From positions 1-18,371 of the forward strand of contig NZ_CAJPRT010000027.1 in NCBI RefSeq assembly GCF_905373215.1: DNA of 18,371 nt. The letters are read 5' to 3'. This DNA comes from an uncultured Campylobacter sp. (GTDB lineage: Bacteria > Campylobacterota > Campylobacteria > Campylobacterales > Campylobacteraceae). Below, one piece after another: positions 14,564 to 18,371 of this stretch (the stretch's first letter is position 1; the number at the start of each line of letters is the position of its first letter). The translations under genes were made by a program, and so were the position numbers. The notes beneath the pieces were generated by a model that worked only from the letters and a program-made list of their open reading frames with translations, did no database searches and was not told the origin of the DNA.

Positions 14564-14983
14564 TTAAAATCCATGCAGCCTCTTAATCTCTGCGCTGATC
14601 GGCTTTTTTTGGCCTGATTTGGTCACACTTACGTAGGTTGCGATCGCACTGGTTACGTGCAGGCACTCGCGAAATCCATCCTCGCCCAGCCGCAACGCTG
14701 CGACCTCGATCTGCACGCGGATAGAGGTATTTCCTACGCTTAATACTTTTGCGTAGCAGCTGATGACATCGCCGATAAATACGGGCTGCTTGAAAGTTAC
14801 CTCCTGCATCGAGATCGTCACGACCCGCTCGGGCGCTATCTCGCGCGCCGCCGTCGCGCCCGCTAAATCGATCTGCGCTAGTATCCAGCCGCCGAAAATA
14901 TTGCCCGAGCTATTCGTATCCTTAGGCAGCGCTACGACCTTGATGCGCGGCTCGCCGAAATCGTCTAAGTTTAAATCGCTCAT
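14564..14983 (-). CDS. acyl-CoA thioesterase, YciA-like hotdog fold
   Basis: Hydrolyses acyl-CoA to free acid and CoA in the cytoplasm. The 139-residue single hotdog domain carries the type II signature: Asn28 and the glycine turn in SSGNIFGGWILAQIDLAG, with Asp39 as the likely catalytic acid. The EVTFKQPVFIGDVISCYAKV strand pair follows, and the C-terminus is charged. AAGGAG precedes the ATG. A TAAAAT box lies about 29 nt upstream. It is divergent from ciaB; the C. jejuni homologue (Cj0915) is likewise the direct neighbour of ciaB. Chain-length preference is not visible, though YciA-type enzymes are usually broad. Confidence 0.92.
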   Translation of the reverse strand: MSDLNLDDFGEPRIKVVALPKDTNSSGNIFGGWILAQIDLAGATAAREIAPERVVTISMQEVTFKQPVFIGDVISCYAKVLSVGNTSIRVQIEVAALRLGEDGFRECLHVTSAIATYVSVTKSGQKKPISAEIKRLHGF

Positions 14984-15011
14984 TTTTACTCCTTAAATTT
15001 AAAAATTTCGC

Positions 15012-15017
15012 ATTTTA
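15012..15017 (-). promoter_or_regulatory. -10 box for the thioesterase gene
   Basis: Minus-strand GGTTAAAATGCG has TAAAAT 28 nt before the ATG, the same spacing as at mqnF and luxS. Confidence 0.4.
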
Positions 15018-15043
15018 ACCGCGCAAATTTAACACTTTTTCGA

Positions 15044-15049
15044 TACAAT
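15044..15049 (+). promoter_or_regulatory. -10 box upstream of ciaB
   Basis: TACAAT in TTTTTCGATACAATCGG lies 119 nt before the ciaB ATG. The implied leader contains nested inverted repeats (AGCGGA 15084-15089 with TCCGCT 15126-15131, enclosing GCGAG/CTCGC). Confidence 0.4.
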
Positions 15050-15168
15050 CGGCAAAAATCTATGTCGAAATTTTAAAATTTTAAGCGGATGCGAGGATAG
15101 AATTTTGCTCGCGAAGCAGACACATTCCGCTCGTAAAAAGACGATAAAAACGGCAAAAAGGATACGCG

Positions 15169-16986
15169 ATGAACGATTTTGCAAAACTTAGCGAGATGGC
15201 AGCGAGCGCTAAGGCGCGACTAAACGCCCTCTACGACGAGCCGCACGCCGAGCTGATCGCGCGCGGGCTAGAAATTTGCGGCTTTGAGTCTGGCGATACT
15301 GCGCGCATCGCCGTGTTGCGACGCATAGTCGATCTCAAAGAGGATCCGCTGCTGCAAGAATTTCGCCGCTTGGGCTACGATGAGGCGCGGCAGCGCGAGC
15401 TAAAGAGCAAAATGTACGATTTCACGCGCGAAATACACGAGAGCATGCACGCGGCTCTTATCGCCGAGGCCGGCGCGCAGGGGATTTTGCAGCCGTTTTA
15501 TCTGGAGCTTTTAAAGGGCGTGCACCGCATCGGGCTCGTGCTAAGCGATATGCAAAAAAGCTGGCAAGCCCTAATTATCGAAGGCACGAACAAGCGCTTA
15601 CAGCAGGAATTTAGCTCGCTTGCGCAGGCGAAGGAATTTTTACTGCAAGAGGAGCTGTTTATGCGCACGCCTCACGGCGAGATCTGCGAGCGCTGCTACG
15701 GCGCGATAGTGCAGCGCGAGGGCAAATCCCAAATGGTGCCCTACGCCGTGGCATTTGCGGATGAGACGGCAAAGCTACAGAGCGAATTTAGCGATCTTTT
15801 GGAGCGCCTGGTGACGCTTGCCGAAGATGAGAGCGAACTAGCCTACATCGCGTATCTAAGCAAGCTCAAACAGGCCTTTTGCGAAAAGGACGCTAGCGCG
15901 GTGATCGGCGCGTGGCGGGATGCGGAGATCGCGTGGATGGATATAAAAACGCCGCTTCAGATCGGTCATCCGCTTGAGTACTATGAGGATGCCTACACGC
16001 ACGCAGTCGCGCCGGAATGGGACGTCAGACTTGCAGGCGCATATGAGTTTAGCGCGGAGGAATTTAAAGCGCGCGTAAGCGAGAGTTTTGAGCGTGCGTA
16101 TGAAAAAATCGGCGCAAACAACGCCGTCATGCACTCGCTCGTGCTCTCAAACATCGCCAAGACCCAGCTTTATGTCTGCGCGCCGCTGATCTACTACGGA
16201 GCCGATCTTAACGGGCTCTTTTCGGCGCAGGTCGTACCCAACGACGAGTTCGTAAGCACCAACTGCGGTAAGAAAATTTTCGCCTTTGTAAATTTCGTCT
16301 ATGAAAGCGCCAAGGCTAGACCTTTTATGCGGCTAAGCAGCGAAATTTTCGACCTCGACTATCTAAATTTCGGACGCGAAATTTTATTTAAAAAGCCGCA
16401 AATTTGGCGCCGCGTCTATGAAATATCGACGATCGGGCATGAGTTCGGGCATATATTTTTCATCGACGCAGACACCGAGGCGCGCATGAACCGCTCGGGG
16501 CTTTTCAAGCTCATCGAGGAGTACAAGGCGACCACTGGCGGGCTCGTGAACTTCTTTTTCCACGAGGAGGAGGAGGAGTTTTGCCTGCCGGTGCTAGATG
16601 AGCTGATCCGCCGCGCCGTAGGGCTCATCGCGTGGCAGCGGGTGGAGGAGCTCAAGCCCTACTACTGCGAGGCTCTGATACATCTGAGCTTGCTTTTCGC
16701 ATCGGGCGTTTTGAAATTTGACGGCATGCGGCTGGCGGTTAAATTTGACCGCGCAGGCTATGAGAGCTTCAAAGCCGCGTGCTTGCAAAACTACGAGGAG
16801 CTGGCGCGGCTTTATTGCGACAAAAAGGACGCGGCGGAATTTTTATCGCGCTTTGCGGAGCTTAGCGGCGGCGTGTATCTGCCGCGCGAGGCGCAGGTGC
16901 GGGAGTTTGTGGAGTTTTACTACTCGCGCTACGAAGCGATCGGCAACGAAACTGATCCTAGCAATGAACGAGCAAAGTGGCTTTAA
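15169..16986 (+). CDS. ciaB: invasion antigen CiaB homologue with HEFGH metallopeptidase motif
   Basis: A 605-residue protein matching the CiaB family of Campylobacter and Arcobacter in length and in conserved blocks: AWMDIKTPLQIGHPLEYYED, then AKTQLYVCAPLIYYGADLNG and LFSAQVVPNDE. In C. jejuni CiaB is reported as a secreted protein needed for host-cell entry and delivered through the flagellar export apparatus. No signal peptide or membrane segment is visible. The sequence also holds HEFGH at 424-428 and EEYKA at 450-454, a pairing typical of gluzincin zinc peptidases. A peptidase activity is my inference. The ATG has AAGGA six bases upstream. The thioesterase gene is the divergent neighbour, as in C. 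jejuni. The protein is mostly helical and acidic, with no break. Confidence 0.9.
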   Translation: MNDFAKLSEMAASAKARLNALYDEPHAELIARGLEICGFESGDTARIAVLRRIVDLKEDPLLQEFRRLGYDEARQRELKSKMYDFTREIHESMHAALIAEAGAQGILQPFYLELLKGVHRIGLVLSDMQKSWQALIIEGTNKRLQQEFSSLAQAKEFLLQEELFMRTPHGEICERCYGAIVQREGKSQMVPYAVAFADETAKLQSEFSDLLERLVTLAEDESELAYIAYLSKLKQAFCEKDASAVIGAWRDAEIAWMDIKTPLQIGHPLEYYEDAYTHAVAPEWDVRLAGAYEFSAEEFKARVSESFERAYEKIGANNAVMHSLVLSNIAKTQLYVCAPLIYYGADLNGLFSAQVVPNDEFVSTNCGKKIFAFVNFVYESAKARPFMRLSSEIFDLDYLNFGREILFKKPQIWRRVYEISTIGHEFGHIFFIDADTEARMNRSGLFKLIEEYKATTGGLVNFFFHEEEEEFCLPVLDELIRRAVGLIAWQRVEELKPYYCEALIHLSLLFASGVLKFDGMRLAVKFDRAGYESFKAACLQNYEELARLYCDKKDAAEFLSRFAELSGGVYLPREAQVREFVEFYYSRYEAIGNETDPSNERAKWL

Positions 16987-17156
16987 AATTTCAGCTCCGA
17001 ACCGCGCCTTGAAACATGAGAAGCGAGTAAAATTTTGCCGTTAAATTTTCTTAAAATTCTGTTTTAAAATTTTATCGGAGCCAAAATACGACGTTGAAAA
17101 AAATGCATAAATTTAACCCAAATTTATGTGGCGAAAGCCGTAATTTAAATTTAACG

Positions 17157-17169
17157 CGGACGCAGTCCG
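17157..17169. repeat. hairpin CGGAC-GCA-GTCCG, first copy
   Basis: A perfect 5-bp stem with a 3-nt loop, followed 19 nt later by the G-rich GGTGGGGGC. GTGGGGGC occurs twice (17189-17196 and 17213-17220), and the second copy runs into the palindrome GGGGCGCCCC. The same stem recurs at 17499-17511. Confidence 0.6.
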
Positions 17170-17408
17170 TATCACTAGCGTCGCGCGGGTGGGGGCAAAA
17201 TTTTAAAAAGTCGTGGGGGCGCCCCGCTAACTCCGAGCGCTGCCCTCTTACGAATATCGCGCATAATGCACCCAGACGCTAAGTTATATCTATGAAATTT
17301 TATAGAAACTTACAAAATAAAATTTTATCGCCAAATTCACAGCCAGTGAAATTTATACCGTGATCTCTGTTATTCTTGGGGCGGGAAGGGGGCTTGAAGT
17401 GCGAGGTT

Positions 17409-17433
17409 GCACCTCTCGCAGAGGTGGCGCTGC
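17409..17433 (+). other. pair of mutually exclusive hairpins
   Basis: GAGGT-TGC-ACCTC and ACCTCT-CGC-AGAGGT share the ACCTC segment, so only one can form at a time. They sit between G-rich (about 17378-17392) and C-rich (about 17468-17482) tracts that can partly pair with each other. This could be a structured leader or small RNA; no known RNA family is recognised. Confidence 0.35.
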
Positions 17434-17498
17434 CCCGCAGCACCGCATTGCTCTGCTCGCCCACAAACCCCACCCATCCCCCTACGATGCCAGAGGTG

Positions 17499-17520
17499 CG
17501 GACTGTGTCCGAGCATTTTT
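17499..17520 (+). terminator. hairpin CGGAC-TGT-GTCCG followed by T run
   Basis: A 5-bp perfect stem with a 3-nt loop is followed within a few bases by TTTTTATTT. This fits a weak Rho-independent terminator reading rightward, and would close any transcript from the GC-rich block. It is the second copy of the CGGAC/GTCCG stem. Confidence 0.45.
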
Positions 17521-17684
17521 ATTTAACGGCTTGCGCTACATACTTTGATTTTAAAATTCCTCGCCGCAAAATTCTAAATTTAGTAGTAGAATTTCGCATT
17601 GGGGAATTATAAATTTCTATTCGCAGACCATGCGCGGAGTTCTTTCGGGATTTTAGAATTCCGCAGAATTTTAAGGGGAAAGCA

Positions 17685-18371
17685 TGAGATATTTTAAAAA
17701 TTTACTCTCTGATTTGCGAAACAGTAGGCTCGCGCTGCACCCGATTTTGCTTGCGGCGACGTTTTGCATAGTGAAAATTTCGTGGCCTTATTTAATAGGA
17801 CTTACGGGCGATGATGGCTCGGGCGGGACAATCTTCGGTAACTTCATATTTTGGGACCTTGCAGCATGCGCGTGTTTCATAGCGCTGGGCGCACATCTTG
17901 TCTATGTGGCGGGGCGCGGCGGCAAAAACAGCCAAAGTAGTAGCTGCGAAAACAGCGACTATGAAGGCGCGATACAACCCCGCAGACTGCGCTATTTAGC
18001 CGTACTGCGCGCTATCTTATGCGCTCTGTGTATTATCGCGTGCGTAGTAGGCTATCTTAGCGCGGATATAGACCATCAAAAATTAGGCGTTTTGAATTGG
18101 TTTTTTTCGACCGCGCTAGCAAGTGCTTTAATCTATTTGATTGCGATCTGGATCGTTACGACCGGCTCCGAAGTACTAATTTGGGGCCTTATCTTCGTGA
18201 TAAGCTATGTGGCTGCTTACTATGCAGTTTGGATAGGTTTTTTTACCATCCCTGGAGAGTATGGCGGGTTTGCATTTTGGAAAGGGCTGGAGATAATATT
18301 TCCGCTAATTTGGGCATTTTATTTCAAGCGCGCCTACAAAAAGCGCCTAGCAGAGGAGATGCGCGAGGCGT
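17685..18371 (+). CDS. polytopic membrane protein, apparent 5' frameshift, 3' end outside the window
   Basis: An ATG with AAGGGG four bases upstream begins MRYFK, but its own frame stops at 17769-17771. One base off, the frame is open from 17699 to the window end (about 224 codons). It encodes at least six hydrophobic segments, for example HPILLAATFCIVKI, YLAVLRAILCALCIIACVVG, ASALIYLIAIWIV and IWGLIFVISYVAAYYAVW. A Lys/Arg-rich turn ends the visible part. One extra A in the AAAA at 17697-17700 would join both parts into MRYFKNLLSDLRNSRLA. Without it the first in-frame starts are a TTG at 17714 or a GTG at 17771, neither with a ribosome site. It may be a broken gene, a real frameshift or a sequence error. 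I do not recognise the family. Confidence 0.6.

Larger units (their letters stand above)
16987..17684. other. 698-base non-coding gap with GC-rich structured stretches
   Basis: After ciaB comes AT-rich DNA with a 9-bp hairpin (CATAAATTT / AAATTTATG, 17106-17128). Two GC-rich blocks follow, about 17155-17260 and 17375-17515, whose composition differs from the surroundings. Frames of 60-78 codons cross the second block, but they have no ribosome site or known motif. The last 120 bases lead to the membrane gene and again carry AAAATTC words. Confidence 0.5.

Noticed and set aside
17375..17485. GC-rich block as an SRP, 6S or tmRNA gene
   Set aside because: It lacks the conserved SRP tetraloop and GGAAGCA-type motifs and any tmRNA-like acceptor end. 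No known RNA class fits.
17360..17612. Two overlapping frames of 62 and 78 codons in the GC-rich block
   Set aside because: No ribosome site, unusual Pro/Arg/Ala composition, and two frames are open at once, which fits structured non-coding DNA better.

Overview
The window reads as the chromosome of a Campylobacter-type epsilonproteobacterium. The aroQ, M24 peptidase, folK, mqnF and sppA cluster, the dimeric dUTPase, and ciaB beside a YciA-like thioesterase are all arrangements known from that group. Base composition is mixed rather than very AT-rich. Non-coding DNA is saturated with AAATTT/AAAATTC words, and flagellar genes expected at this locus are absent. Together this points to the moderate-GC, aflagellate branch, with C. 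gracilis the best guess. The species is an inference.

Layout. At 239-2316 (minus) lie sppA and mqnF, overlapping by 13 nt. At 2489-5742 (plus) is the tight run aroQ, M24 peptidase, folK and a degenerate FlhG-like ATPase. In flagellated relatives flhF sits between folK and flhG, and fliA, fliM and fliY follow; here flhF is missing. After the FlhG-like gene there is only a 21-codon coupled ORF, then a LOG-family gene and mnmA, which overlap by 4 nt. A 506-base gap follows. Then come three minus-strand genes (a DKNYY-type membrane protein, a cupin, luxS) and a small tautomerase divergent from luxS. A flavin-fold (PNPOx-like) gene and dut diverge from a short shared promoter region. Further right are an EI24-type membrane protein, a tiny Cys4 protein, an 8-bp tandem repeat, a minus-strand acyl-CoA thioesterase and ciaB. 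About 700 non-coding bases follow, part of them GC-rich and highly structured. The window ends in a polytopic membrane protein whose first codons look frameshifted and whose 3' end is cut off.

How the genes fit together. Most are housekeeping: shikimate (aroQ), folate (folK) and futalosine-route menaquinone (mqnF) synthesis, tRNA thiolation (mnmA), dUTP removal (dut), S-ribosylhomocysteine/AI-2 metabolism (luxS) and membrane protein turnover (sppA). The points of most interest are the remains of a flagellar operon, with an FlhG homologue that has lost its partner gene, its N-terminal activation motif and its switch Asp while gaining a long Asn-Ser-rich insert; a CiaB that carries a zinc-metallopeptidase signature in an apparently flagella-less genome; and the repeats and hairpins between genes. 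I found no rRNA, tRNA, CRISPR array, insertion sequence or phage gene.
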